A stretch of DNA of 64,000 nt from Gallaecimonas sp045291545 (lineage in GTDB: Bacteria; Pseudomonadota; Gammaproteobacteria; Enterobacterales; Gallaecimonadaceae), in NCBI RefSeq assembly GCF_045291545.1, contig NZ_CP149514.1:1054001-1118000 (forward strand), given 5' to 3'. Each line of letters starts with the position of its first letter. Within the stretch, counting starts at the first letter, position 1. Positions 8,930-16,438 of this stretch are shown here, in pieces. Below the pieces are notes generated by a model. It had not been told where the DNA came from and did no database searches. It saw nothing but the letters and a program-made list of their open reading frames with translations. Both the position numbers and the translations under genes were made by a program.

Positions 8930-8956
8930 ATGTCTCCTATGTAATGGGAGGTTTGC

Positions 8957-9307
8957 ATGTCTGCGGTAGCACAACCTGACGCACGGCAGGTACTCAGTAA
9001 AGCGGTTGTCAACGCCGGTAAGGCCCTGGGCTTGACACAGGCGGAGGTAGGGCAGGTGATTGGCCGTAACCGCACCCGGCTGCGTGACGGCATTGAAGCC
9101 ACCAGTAAAGAAGGCGAACTGGCGCTATTGCTTATTCGCCTGCACCGTAGCCTCTATAGCCTGACCGGTGGCGACAGCGCGGCGATGAAACACTTCATGG
9201 TTACCCATAACCAGCTGAGCCTGGGTATTCCCAAGCAGCAGATTGGGTCAGTGACGGGTCTGGTGCGGCTGGTCACCATTTTGGATGCCTTGCGGGGTAA
9301 GCTGTGA
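8957..9307 (+). CDS. Xre/MbcA/ParS-type antitoxin
   Basis: A 116-residue antitoxin. The N-terminal half is a helix-turn-helix with LTQAEVGQVIGRNRTRLRDG. The C-terminal half has the toxin-binding pattern (ALLLIRLHRSLYSLTGG, then a terminal VRLVTILDALRGKL) typical of antitoxins that pair with RES-domain toxins. It overlaps the downstream toxin gene by 4 bases (GTGA), so the two are translationally coupled. Expected roles are neutralising the toxin and repressing its own promoter. Confidence 0.85.
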   Translation: MSAVAQPDARQVLSKAVVNAGKALGLTQAEVGQVIGRNRTRLRDGIEATSKEGELALLLIRLHRSLYSLTGGDSAAMKHFMVTHNQLSLGIPKQQIGSVTGLVRLVTILDALRGKL

Positions 9308-10005
9308 CGCCGATTGCCGGGATGGCCTGGCGGCTGGTGGAAGCGCAGGAACAGGTGGCGACTGCGGCCTTGGTGGATAACCTGGCAGAACAACAGCTAT
9401 TGGAAGACTTGCTGGAATTTGCCAAGCCGCCCCGGCCGGCTGGTACGGAAAGTCTGCATTATCTTCTGGCCACACCTTTTCGTTACCCGCCCTTGCCCTG
9501 GGGCTCGCGTTTTGGTGGACGGCACGAACCGAGCCTGCTATACGCCGGTAAAACCATCAATGTTACGCTCACCGAAAGTGCCTATTACCGGCTATTGTTC
9601 TGGCACTCCATGGCTCAGCCGCCAGCGGGGCAACTGCGTAGTCAGCACACTTTGTTTGCGTTTCATTATCGTACCGAGCATGGCGAACGGTTGCAGGAAC
9701 GTGCCGAGCAGGCTTTGCTGACCGATCCAGAGCATTACCGGTATTGTCAGCAGTTGGGGAGCCAGCTACGCGCCGCTGGCGTTGATGCTTTTGAGTATGT
9801 GTCAGCCCGTTGCCCGGATGGCGAACTGAATGTGGCCTTGTTCACTCCTGCGGCGCTGGTCAGTCAACGGCCCCGGCGCATGAGCCGCTGGTTGTGTGAG
9901 GTCAGTGCGGCCGGGGTTAGCTTCCTCGGCGGTGAGGGGAACGATCTGTACCTGTTCCCTGCCGAGCTGTTTTTAATTGATGGGCAATTGCCGTTACCGG
10001 CTTAA
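9304..10005 (+). CDS. RES-domain toxin (NAD+ phosphorylase type)
   Basis: A 233-residue RES-family toxin. RES toxins of the Xre/RES class deplete cellular NAD+, by phosphorolysis in the characterised MbcT. The conserved block GSRFGGRHEPSLLYAGKT (about residues 67-84), followed by ALTES-like TLTESAYYRLLF, supplies the Arg, Tyr and Glu/Ser positions of the family, and a C-terminal FTPAAL region follows. The GTG start overlaps the antitoxin stop. The gene is full length for the family, so the system is probably intact. Its 3' end overlaps the convergent rraA gene by 4 bases. Confidence 0.85.
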   Translation: MTPIAGMAWRLVEAQEQVATAALVDNLAEQQLLEDLLEFAKPPRPAGTESLHYLLATPFRYPPLPWGSRFGGRHEPSLLYAGKTINVTLTESAYYRLLFWHSMAQPPAGQLRSQHTLFAFHYRTEHGERLQERAEQALLTDPEHYRYCQQLGSQLRAAGVDAFEYVSARCPDGELNVALFTPAALVSQRPRRMSRWLCEVSAAGVSFLGGEGNDLYLFPAELFLIDGQLPLPA

Positions 10006-10490
10006 TCGATAAACGGCAGCGCTTCGTTACTGAATACTACACCGTTACCGTCCGCATAAACCCATTGCCCGGGCCGCACTGCCACGCCGTCGAGGTGTAG
10101 TTCGACATTGAGGCTGCCGGCTCCTTTGCGGTCGGTCTTAAAGGGGCAGGCGCCCAAGGCTTTGACGCCCAACGGCAATTCGGCAATGGCGCCAACATCG
10201 CGGATGGCACCCAGAACGATCACCCCTCGCCACTGGTTATCCACGGCGGTTTCGGCAATCACATCGCCCATCAGTGCCCGGTTCAGCGAACCACAGCCAT
10301 CAACAACTAACACTTTGCCATGGCCGGGCGTGGCCAGCACTTCTTTGACCCGGGAGTTATCTTCAAAGCAACTGACGGTAACCACCTCACCGAAAAAGAC
10401 GGTCTTGCCGCCATAATCGCGCAACGGTGCTTGCAACAATGTCAGTTGCTCAGCATGAGCATCACAGAGATCGGGCAACAGATCTTGCAT
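10002..10490 (-). CDS. rraA: RraA-family protein (RNase E regulator or related aldolase)
   Basis: A 162-residue protein of the RraA fold. In E. coli RraA binds RNase E and restrains mRNA decay; close relatives are 4-hydroxy-4-methyl-2-oxoglutarate aldolases. Visible family segments are TVSCFEDNSRVKEVL, KVLVVDGCGSLNRALMGDV, GVIVLGAIRDV and the terminal YADGNGVV. The Arg-Asp in GAIRDV is an aldolase-type feature, so an enzymatic role is not excluded. The ATG follows a GGAGG ribosome site. It is divergent from the radical SAM gene. Confidence 0.85.
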   Translation of the reverse strand: MQDLLPDLCDAHAEQLTLLQAPLRDYGGKTVFFGEVVTVSCFEDNSRVKEVLATPGHGKVLVVDGCGSLNRALMGDVIAETAVDNQWRGVIVLGAIRDVGAIAELPLGVKALGACPFKTDRKGAGSLNVELHLDGVAVRPGQWVYADGNGVVFSNEALPFID

Positions 10491-10552
10491 TCTGGCCTCC
10501 AGGCGGCAGCTATGGGAAAGTTATAGCACTCATATGACCAGTTAAAAGCCTG

Positions 10553-11431
10553 ATGTTCAAGCCATCTTATATTGAACCTGTGTTCCGGCCACCGTCGGAG
10601 TGGCGTTCGCTGATCCTGCAAGTGACCAACGGTTGTAGCTATAACCGTTGTACCTTTTGTGACATGTATACCGCGCCGCAAAAGCGCTTTCGGGCCAAAA
10701 AGCTGGCTGAGATAGAGTCTGAACTTCAGCAATTAGCCGGCGGCCCCTGGGACAGGGTCTTTCTGGCGGATGGTGACGCCATGATGCTGCCAGGGCACCG
10801 GTTGTTGGCCATCTGTGAACGTATTCGCCATTATCTACCCCAGGTGCGACGGATCAGCAGTTACTGCCTGCCACGCAACCTTGGCAATAAAGATGACGCA
10901 ACCCTGGCGCAACTGGCTGAGCTGGGGCTAACGCTGGCTTATGTTGGTTGTGAAAGTGGCGATGACGAGGTATTAGCGGGGATCAACAAGGGTGAAACCT
11001 ACGCCAGCTCTGAACGGGCGTTACTGCGCCTTGGGCAAGCGGGTATCAAACGTTCGGTGATGATCCTCAATGGCATGGGAGGGCGTGAGCGCAGTGCGCA
11101 GCATGCCCGGCATTCGGCGGCACTGATGAATGCCACCCAGCCGGAATACCTGTCGACGCTGGTGGTGTCCTTTCCCTTTGGTATGGAGCGGGTCAAGGCT
11201 GGTTTTGGCGGCCACTTTACGCCGCTGGATGTGCCGGCGCTGATGGCTGAACAACAGCAATTGCTGGCAGCACTTAACCTGCAACGCACGGTGTTTCGTT
11301 CCGATCACGCTTCCAATTATCTGCTGCTCAAAGGTGTCTTGGGCAAAGACAAAGAGCGCCTGTTAGAGCAACTTAAGGCGGCTCGCCAGGGGCTTGTGCC
11401 ACTACGCCAGGAGTGGCAACGGGGGCTCTAG
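10553..11431 (+). CDS. Radical SAM protein
   Basis: A 292-residue radical SAM enzyme. The cluster-binding cysteines appear in NGCSYNRCTFCDMY near residue 27, a Cys-x4-Cys-x2-Cys spacing used by a COG1032-like subgroup rather than the commonest Cys-x3-Cys-x2-Cys. A DGDAMMLPGHRLL segment (residues about 74-86) and a GCESGDDEVL block follow, consistent with a partial TIM barrel. There is no B12-binding domain and no SPASM extension. The substrate is unknown. It is transcribed alone, with the ligase gene following after about 56 bases. Confidence 0.8.
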   Translation: MFKPSYIEPVFRPPSEWRSLILQVTNGCSYNRCTFCDMYTAPQKRFRAKKLAEIESELQQLAGGPWDRVFLADGDAMMLPGHRLLAICERIRHYLPQVRRISSYCLPRNLGNKDDATLAQLAELGLTLAYVGCESGDDEVLAGINKGETYASSERALLRLGQAGIKRSVMILNGMGGRERSAQHARHSAALMNATQPEYLSTLVVSFPFGMERVKAGFGGHFTPLDVPALMAEQQQLLAALNLQRTVFRSDHASNYLLLKGVLGKDKERLLEQLKAARQGLVPLRQEWQRGL

Positions 11432-11487
11432 TGGCGAAGCAAGCGGTTTTCATCTTTAGTTAGCCTACACCCATAGCAAAGGACTGC

Positions 11488-12309
11488 ATGATGAAAAGGC
11501 TCTGGATCCTGGCCTGGCTACCACTGTGGCTGGTGGCCGGCGAACTGCAACTGGCTCAGGTTGCCCCCGTCAATATTGACCCTGCTCCTTATTTCATTTC
11601 TGAAAAGTACGACGGTATTCGCGGCCACTGGACTGGTCAGCAATTGCTCAGCAAACAAGGGCGGGTACTGGCGACGCCTGCCTGGTTTATTGCGGCATTG
11701 CCGGATTTTGCCGTCGATGGTGAGCTTTGGGCCGGCCGTGGGGGCTTTCAGCAAGTCGCTGCAACCGTGCTGGACAGCACGCCCAATGACCGGGCCTGGC
11801 GACAAATTCGCTATATGTTGTTTGATTTACCGGAACATCCAGGGCCGTTCAGCATACGCCAGGCGGTACTTAAACGCTGGGTAGAGCAGCAGCAACGCCC
11901 TTGGCTGCGCTGGGCGCCGCAGCTACGCCTGACCAGTCGTCAGGCCTTGGCGCAGCATCTAGCCACAGTGGTTGATGGCGGTGGCGAAGGGCTGATGCTG
12001 CATCGCGCTGATGCCCTGTATGACAGTGGCCGCACCGGAGCGGTGCTGAAACTCAAGCCACTGGATGACATGGAAGGTACTGTGGTGGCCATCATCCCTG
12101 GCAAAGGGCGCTTTAGCGGCATGATGGGCAGCTTGTTGTTGCGACTTGATAGTGGCCAGACTTTCAAACTGGGCACGGGCTTTAGCCATGCCCAGCGTCG
12201 CCAGCCGCCTGCGGTTGGCAGTAGGGTGACTTTTGCTTATCAGGGGCTAACCAATGCTGGCAAGCCTCGCTTTGCCCGTTTTTTGCGGGTGCGGCCGCCG
12301 GGCAGTTAA
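11488..12309 (+). CDS. ligE: ATP-dependent DNA ligase with signal peptide (LigE type)
   Basis: A 273-residue minimal ATP-dependent DNA ligase. Nucleotidyltransferase motif I is EKYDGIRG with the adenylated lysine at residue 40, motif III is AVDGELW, motif IV GGGEGLMLH and motif V VLKLKP, followed by an OB fold. The N-terminus (MMKRLWILAWLPLWLVAG) is a signal peptide, as in LigE enzymes, which are thought to act in the periplasm on incoming DNA during uptake. A second ATG three bases downstream is better spaced from AAAGGA. A strong terminator follows. Confidence 0.88.
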   Translation: MMKRLWILAWLPLWLVAGELQLAQVAPVNIDPAPYFISEKYDGIRGHWTGQQLLSKQGRVLATPAWFIAALPDFAVDGELWAGRGGFQQVAATVLDSTPNDRAWRQIRYMLFDLPEHPGPFSIRQAVLKRWVEQQQRPWLRWAPQLRLTSRQALAQHLATVVDGGGEGLMLHRADALYDSGRTGAVLKLKPLDDMEGTVVAIIPGKGRFSGMMGSLLLRLDSGQTFKLGTGFSHAQRRQPPAVGSRVTFAYQGLTNAGKPRFARFLRVRPPGS

Positions 12310-12311
12310 TG

Positions 12312-12339
12312 AAAAACGGCGCTTTTCAGCGCCGTTTTT
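12312..12339. terminator. Intrinsic terminator after ligE
   Basis: Stem CGGCGC/GCGCCG with TTTTCA loop, flanked by five A and five T. It can act on both strands and also lies downstream of the convergent cold-shock gene. Confidence 0.88.
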
Positions 12340-12361
12340 ACGGATCCTAAAAACGCCGTCG

Positions 12362-12571
12362 TCAAATAACGGTTACGTTTTCAGCCTGCGGGCCTTTCTG
12401 ACCCTGAGTAACCACCATGGTTACCTGCTGGCCTTCTTTGAGAGTACGACGGCCATTACCGTTGATAGCGCTGAAGTGAACAAACACATCTTTACCGCCA
12501 TCTTGCTCAATGAAACCGAAACCTTTTTCGTCATTGAACCACTTAACGGTACCATTTACTTGATTTGACAT
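12362..12571 (-). CDS. CspA-family cold-shock protein
   Basis: A 69-residue single cold-shock domain with RNP1 (KGFGFI) and RNP2 (VFVHF), starting NGTVKWFND. These proteins bind single-stranded nucleic acid and melt RNA secondary structure. Length and sequence are typical of CspA/CspE/CspC paralogues, and which one cannot be decided. About 220 bases separate its start from the divergent DUF3581 gene, leaving room for a long 5' leader of the kind that gives cold induction. I could not identify a definite cold box there. Confidence 0.92.
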   Translation of the reverse strand: MSNQVNGTVKWFNDEKGFGFIEQDGGKDVFVHFSAINGNGRRTLKEGQQVTMVVTQGQKGPQAENVTVI

Positions 12572-12792
12572 GACTTTCTCTTTCCATTTCCACTGACATC
12601 AGTCAGCTATTGCATTGCCAGTCCTTAGTGACTGATTGTGAACAGGTTAAAAACCGTTCATTCAGCATCATCTACCCATCTGCACAAAATGTAAACCGTT
12701 TGCGCTGGTCTGACCTTGCTGCTGGCTAGACCATTGCCACCGGGAAATAGCGTTACACTAATGCCCTAGTTTATGGTTGGTTTGTTAACGCT

Positions 12793-13512
12793 ATGTTTTT
12801 AAAGGATTATTTTAGTTCTGTTGCGGGTGGCTATGCATTCAGCCGGGCCCAGGCCAGTGCCTTTGCCAAGGGTGTGGCGGCTGATTTCAACCCCATTCAT
12901 GACGAGGATGCCAAGCGTTTTTGTGTGCCCGGCGACTTGCTGTTCGCCATGCTGCTGGCCAAGCAGGGGCTGCATCAGACCATGCATTGTAACTTTGCCG
13001 GTATGGTCGGCGGGGACTTGCCGCTGTTTCTGTCTGGTGATGGCACCAATACCCGACTTGCTGATGAAAACGGCAAAACCTACCTGGAAATGGCCCACGG
13101 TGGGGAAGTCAGCCATGACATGGCACTGATCGAAAGCCTGGTGCGCCGCTATGTGCGTTTTTCCGGTCAGAATTTCCCGCCGATCCTAGTGCCGCTGATG
13201 TGCGAACAGCAGGTGATGATTAACCCGGCCCGGCCATTGGTCATGTATCAGAGCATGTCGGTGACATTATCGCACCTGGCACTGCAAGACCCGCAGATTG
13301 TCTTTACCGGTGCCGAGCTGGATGTGCAAGGTAAGCGCGGTAATGCCACTTTGCGCTTTGACTTTGTCGACCAGGAACAGGTGGTCGGTCATGGCCAAAA
13401 GGAAATGGTGCTGTCCGGGCTGGTGCCTTACCAGCAACAGGCGATGGACGACATGGTCGCTTTTTACCTGCAGCGCCGCGAAGCTTTTGGTGCAGCCAAA
13501 AACGCCGCTTAA
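12793..13512 (+). CDS. DUF3581 family protein
   Basis: A 239-residue protein matching the gammaproteobacterial DUF3581 family. The N-terminal FSRAQASAFAKGVAADFNPIH segment, with DEDAKRFCVPGDLLFAMLL after it, recalls a hotdog or MaoC-like entrance (the xxFNPIHxD pattern). A CoA-ester-related fold is therefore possible but unproven. No signal peptide is present. The stop codon lies inside the terminator stem shared with the convergent monooxygenase-like gene. Confidence 0.8.
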   Translation: MFLKDYFSSVAGGYAFSRAQASAFAKGVAADFNPIHDEDAKRFCVPGDLLFAMLLAKQGLHQTMHCNFAGMVGGDLPLFLSGDGTNTRLADENGKTYLEMAHGGEVSHDMALIESLVRRYVRFSGQNFPPILVPLMCEQQVMINPARPLVMYQSMSVTLSHLALQDPQIVFTGAELDVQGKRGNATLRFDFVDQEQVVGHGQKEMVLSGLVPYQQQAMDDMVAFYLQRREAFGAAKNAA

Positions 13513-13525
13513 CGCGGCGTTTTTT
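13498..13525. terminator. Bidirectional terminator between DUF3581 and monooxygenase genes
   Basis: Stem ACGCCGC/GCGGCGT with T-run on one side and A-run on the other. The left arm includes the end of the DUF3581 reading frame. Confidence 0.85.
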
Positions 13526-13872
13526 CACAGTGCCGGCGCGTCAAAGTCAGCCGGTTCGTCACTGTAGATACAGACATTGTGGCGCGCGACCAGGCCATCT
13601 TCGGCAACACACTGGCTCTGGAAAAAATCTTGGATAGCACTGCGCTGGCAGTGGGCTTCGAAACTGGCCATATCGGCCCAGATCTCATTGAACACCAACG
13701 GCAGGCTTTGCCCTTCAGCAAAAGGGCTGGGAATATGACGGGTTACCCGATACTGCAAGCAGCCGTCTTCACGCAGCGTATCGGCTTCCAGTGCCTGTAA
13801 CACCCTGAATAATGCTTCTTCTTTACCGGCTTTGGCTGCAAAGCTGGCAATGCAATAGACCTTCTTGGACAT
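13525..13872 (-). CDS. Antibiotic biosynthesis monooxygenase-like (ABM) protein
   Basis: A 115-residue dimeric alpha-beta barrel (ABM/YgiN) protein. It opens with VYCIASFAAKAGKEEALFRVLQ and continues EDGCLQYRVTRH and LVFNEIWADMASFEAH, the usual family progression. Members act as quinol monooxygenases or in small-molecule detoxification. The ATG at 13872 was chosen as the start of the conserved fold. It is the last gene of a leftward group that includes a COG0523 metallochaperone, 10 bases after the DUF1543 gene. Confidence 0.8.
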   Translation of the reverse strand: MSKKVYCIASFAAKAGKEEALFRVLQALEADTLREDGCLQYRVTRHIPSPFAEGQSLPLVFNEIWADMASFEAHCQRSAIQDFFQSQCVAEDGLVARHNVCIYSDEPADFDAPAL

Positions 13873-13882
13873 AATTTCCTCG

Positions 13883-14377
13883 TCAGGACAGAATGATGTA
13901 ATCGCTGGCTTGGCTGATCCCCTGATGTGGCCCGGCCAGCAGCTGCACATAACGGCCATCGAGCTGATCAATCAAAATGCAATCGTCAACATCCAGCACC
14001 GCGTCTGCATGGGGTTTGTGCCAGTGGCTGGCAATTTGTGCCTTGCCTTTGGCCTTGGCTTGTTGGTGGTTTTCGGCCACCACCAGTAAATACTGATGAG
14101 CTTCGCCGAAGGCGCCTGGCTCGTAACCACCGAGATTGATAAAAAATAAGCGTGGCTCGCCGACCGCCGGGGCCTGATCACTAAAGCGCACCTGATAGTC
14201 TTCAATACCATCAACGGCGTACCACGAATCAATATGCAGGCCCTTGGGAGCACCAAACCATTGCTGGCGCAGTTGTGGGTAGGTGGCCTGGAGATCGTCG
14301 CCGCGGGCAAACACCACATCATGTACTTCAATGCGGGCGCGGGGGTGTTTACCACCGAGCATGACAACGTAGAGCAT
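13883..14377 (-). CDS. DUF1543 domain protein
   Basis: A 164-residue soluble protein matching the DUF1543 family. It starts MLYVVMLGGKHPRARIEVHDV and has a duplicated feel, with two halves each ending in an acidic strand (FINLGGYEPGAFGEAH and HADAVLDVDDCILIDQL). The function is unknown. The start abuts the stop of the upstream COG0523 gene with no gap, indicating coupling, so a role around metal handling is possible by context only. Confidence 0.75.
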   Translation of the reverse strand: MLYVVMLGGKHPRARIEVHDVVFARGDDLQATYPQLRQQWFGAPKGLHIDSWYAVDGIEDYQVRFSDQAPAVGEPRLFFINLGGYEPGAFGEAHQYLLVVAENHQQAKAKGKAQIASHWHKPHADAVLDVDDCILIDQLDGRYVQLLAGPHQGISQASDYIILS

Positions 14378-15355
14378 TCAATTATCCTCCCGTAACGCGG
14401 CGATTAAGCCGGTTATCAGCGGCTCCAGAGCTATGGGCTGGTCATCAATAAGCTCTACCCGGCTGTCGGCCACCAGAGCCAGTTCATTAATGGCCAGGGT
14501 GGAGTCGGCAGCATTGAAGGTCATGGTGCCTTTTTCGGTATACATAACGGCTTTCAGGCGCAAAGGCTCATAGGCGCTAAATAAAAACCACAGTTCGCGA
14601 AAATCAAAGCAAACACCGGGGCGAAACAGCAAGCCGGCACTATAGAGGCCGTCACGCTGTTGCTGGCGGCTAACATAAAGTTCGCCGTCAGGCACCGTTA
14701 GGCTGGCCGGTATGACCGGCGCATCATGTGGGTTCTGGGTCTGCCACTTTTGTGCGATAGGGCGCGGCGGCGTTGCCAGAGCCGCCAGCGGTATTTGTCC
14801 CTGAGTGGTCCAAAGCCGTTCTGAGGTCAGTGCCAACTGGTCTGCCAGGGCGTAGCTGGCTGCCTGACTTGGGCAGTCCGGCCGGTCGGTTTTATTGAAC
14901 ACCAGTACATCGGCGACCTGTAGCTGCTGCATAAAAAGGGGCTGCAGGCGCAGGCGCTGGTCGGCCAGCTTGGCAGGGTCCACCAGCGTCAGGGTGGCTT
15001 GCAGTGTTAAGGTTCCTTGCCAGGCTGCCAGTTGTTCTAGCAGTGCCGCCGGGTGGCCGAGGCCGGTGGGTTCTATCAGTAAACGGTCAGGTCGGCGATG
15101 TTTGAGCAGCTGCTGCAAGGCAACCTGCATGGCCACACCCTGGGCGCAGCAAATACAGCCACCAGGCACTTCGGTAATAGTGGCGCCACTGTCAGCGAGC
15201 AAAGCGCCATCAATGCCGATGTCACCAAATTCATTGACCAATACCGCCCAGTGCTGATCTGCTGGCTTATTGGCCAGCAGCTGTAGGATGGTGGTGGTTT
15301 TGCCGGTGCCCAGAAAGCCGGTGATCACATGGGTTGGTACTGGCAGAGTGAACAT
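14378..15355 (-). CDS. COG0523 (CobW/ZigA-type) GTP-dependent metallochaperone
   Basis: A 325-residue G3E GTPase. Walker A is GFLGTGKTT near residue 13, the metal-binding motif is GGCICC near residue 66 (CxCC type), and the guanine motif is FNKTD. A CobW C-terminal domain (LYSAGLLFRPGVCFDFRELW) follows. Such proteins insert or allocate metals, often zinc under limitation. The zinc regulator gene zur lies just upstream on the other strand, supporting a zinc role. The start overlaps the stop of the preceding small gene (TGATG). Confidence 0.88.
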   Translation of the reverse strand: MFTLPVPTHVITGFLGTGKTTTILQLLANKPADQHWAVLVNEFGDIGIDGALLADSGATITEVPGGCICCAQGVAMQVALQQLLKHRRPDRLLIEPTGLGHPAALLEQLAAWQGTLTLQATLTLVDPAKLADQRLRLQPLFMQQLQVADVLVFNKTDRPDCPSQAASYALADQLALTSERLWTTQGQIPLAALATPPRPIAQKWQTQNPHDAPVIPASLTVPDGELYVSRQQQRDGLYSAGLLFRPGVCFDFRELWFLFSAYEPLRLKAVMYTEKGTMTFNAADSTLAINELALVADSRVELIDDQPIALEPLITGLIAALREDN

Positions 15356-15648
15356 CAGCGTTTCCAGATGCATTGCGGCGGAAAGCGGCCATCCAGCGCC
15401 AACAGCATACGGCAGAAAATCACCTCAAATTCGTCGTTGTCGCCCACCAGGCCAATATGTAGCTCGGTAATCAGGGTTGGATCGACAGCAGAGGTCATGG
15501 CCCAGTCGGCGCTGGCTGGCACCGCGTCTACGGCGCCACGCTGCTCAAATTCCAGCGTTAAATCCACCAGATCGGTGGCGCAGAGATGGTCTGCTGCCAG
15601 CTTGAGAAAATGTTCGTAACCGAACTCGATGGCGTCGTCGACTGTCAT
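15355..15648 (-). CDS. Hypothetical 97-residue acidic protein in the COG0523 operon
   Basis: An acidic soluble protein with no signal peptide, recognisable motif or membrane segment. It contains two cysteines near its C-terminus and one near residue 23. It is the first gene of the leftward group and is coupled to the metallochaperone gene by a one-base overlap. No family was recognised; the context suggests a partner or client in metal homeostasis. Confidence 0.6.
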   Translation of the reverse strand: MTVDDAIEFGYEHFLKLAADHLCATDLVDLTLEFEQRGAVDAVPASADWAMTSAVDPTLITELHIGLVGDNDEFEVIFCRMLLALDGRFPPQCIWKR

Positions 15649-15886
15649 TGCGCCTCCTGAAAATCAGCGACATTGTCGCTTATTTTCGGGCGCTTGGGCA
15701 GGGGTAAAGAAGCCGTCCGTGGCTTGATGCAATTTGTCCGTCATCCAGGGAGATGAGGATCTTCACTATGAACGTGGCCAGAAGCGGATAACAGGGCATT
15801 TGCCGGGCCGTTGTAGCAAACAATGCCGGGACACGAGTTGTCACCCGGGCCTTGTCCATTGATAATGGCGCTACCATTTCCTGACC

Positions 15887-16342
15887 ATGGCGATCATGAA
15901 CGTACCCACCCGCGAACTGCTGGAAGAAGCCCAACGTCGTTGCCGTCAGCAAGGGCGGCAGTGGACCAACCAGCGCGCTGACGTTCTGGCCATCATGGCC
16001 GAACAGCGTACGCCGGTTACCGCTTATGAGCTACTTGAAGCCATTCGCGCTGTCCACCCCAATCCCAAGCCGGCAACCGTTTACCGGGCGCTGGACTTTT
16101 TCATGGCTCTGGGGCTGGTGCATAAGCTGGACTCGGATAACCGTTTTATTCTTTGCCAGCATCAACATGAGCACCACACTGCCCAGTTCATGATTTGCGA
16201 TGACTGTGGCCAGGTGCAGGAAATGCCCGTATCTGCGGTATTGCAGCAAGAGCTGGAACAACAAGCCACCAAACTCGGCTTTGAAATGACCCGCCAGGGC
16301 ATGGAAATTCACGGCCACTGCGTACGTTGCCGTCAAAGCTAA
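15887..16342 (+). CDS. zur: Zinc uptake regulator (Fur family)
   Basis: A 151-residue Fur-family repressor most like Zur. The N-terminal winged helix includes WTNQRADVLAIM and KPATVYRALDFFMALGLVHKL. The dimerisation domain has the QHQHEHHTAQFMICDDCGQ block with the structural cysteine pair (CDDC), and the protein ends GHCVRCRQ with the second pair. AYELLEAIR and the YRALDFF wording match E. coli Zur rather than Fur. An internal ATG at 15896 is an alternative start, and neither has a clear ribosome site. It is divergent from the COG0523 operon. Confidence 0.85.
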   Translation: MAIMNVPTRELLEEAQRRCRQQGRQWTNQRADVLAIMAEQRTPVTAYELLEAIRAVHPNPKPATVYRALDFFMALGLVHKLDSDNRFILCQHQHEHHTAQFMICDDCGQVQEMPVSAVLQQELEQQATKLGFEMTRQGMEIHGHCVRCRQS

Positions 16343-16438
16343 GTGCCGCCATATAGCGCCATGCTCAGCCATGGCGCCCACCTCGTATTGTTTCCCAACG
16401 TAGTAGTTGATTCGCTGAGGATTGAGGATTAAGCAATC

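Noticed and set aside
12572..12792. Cold-box or thermosensor leader of the cold-shock gene
   Set aside because: The gap is long enough, but I could not identify a conserved cold box or a convincing promoter, so no feature is called.
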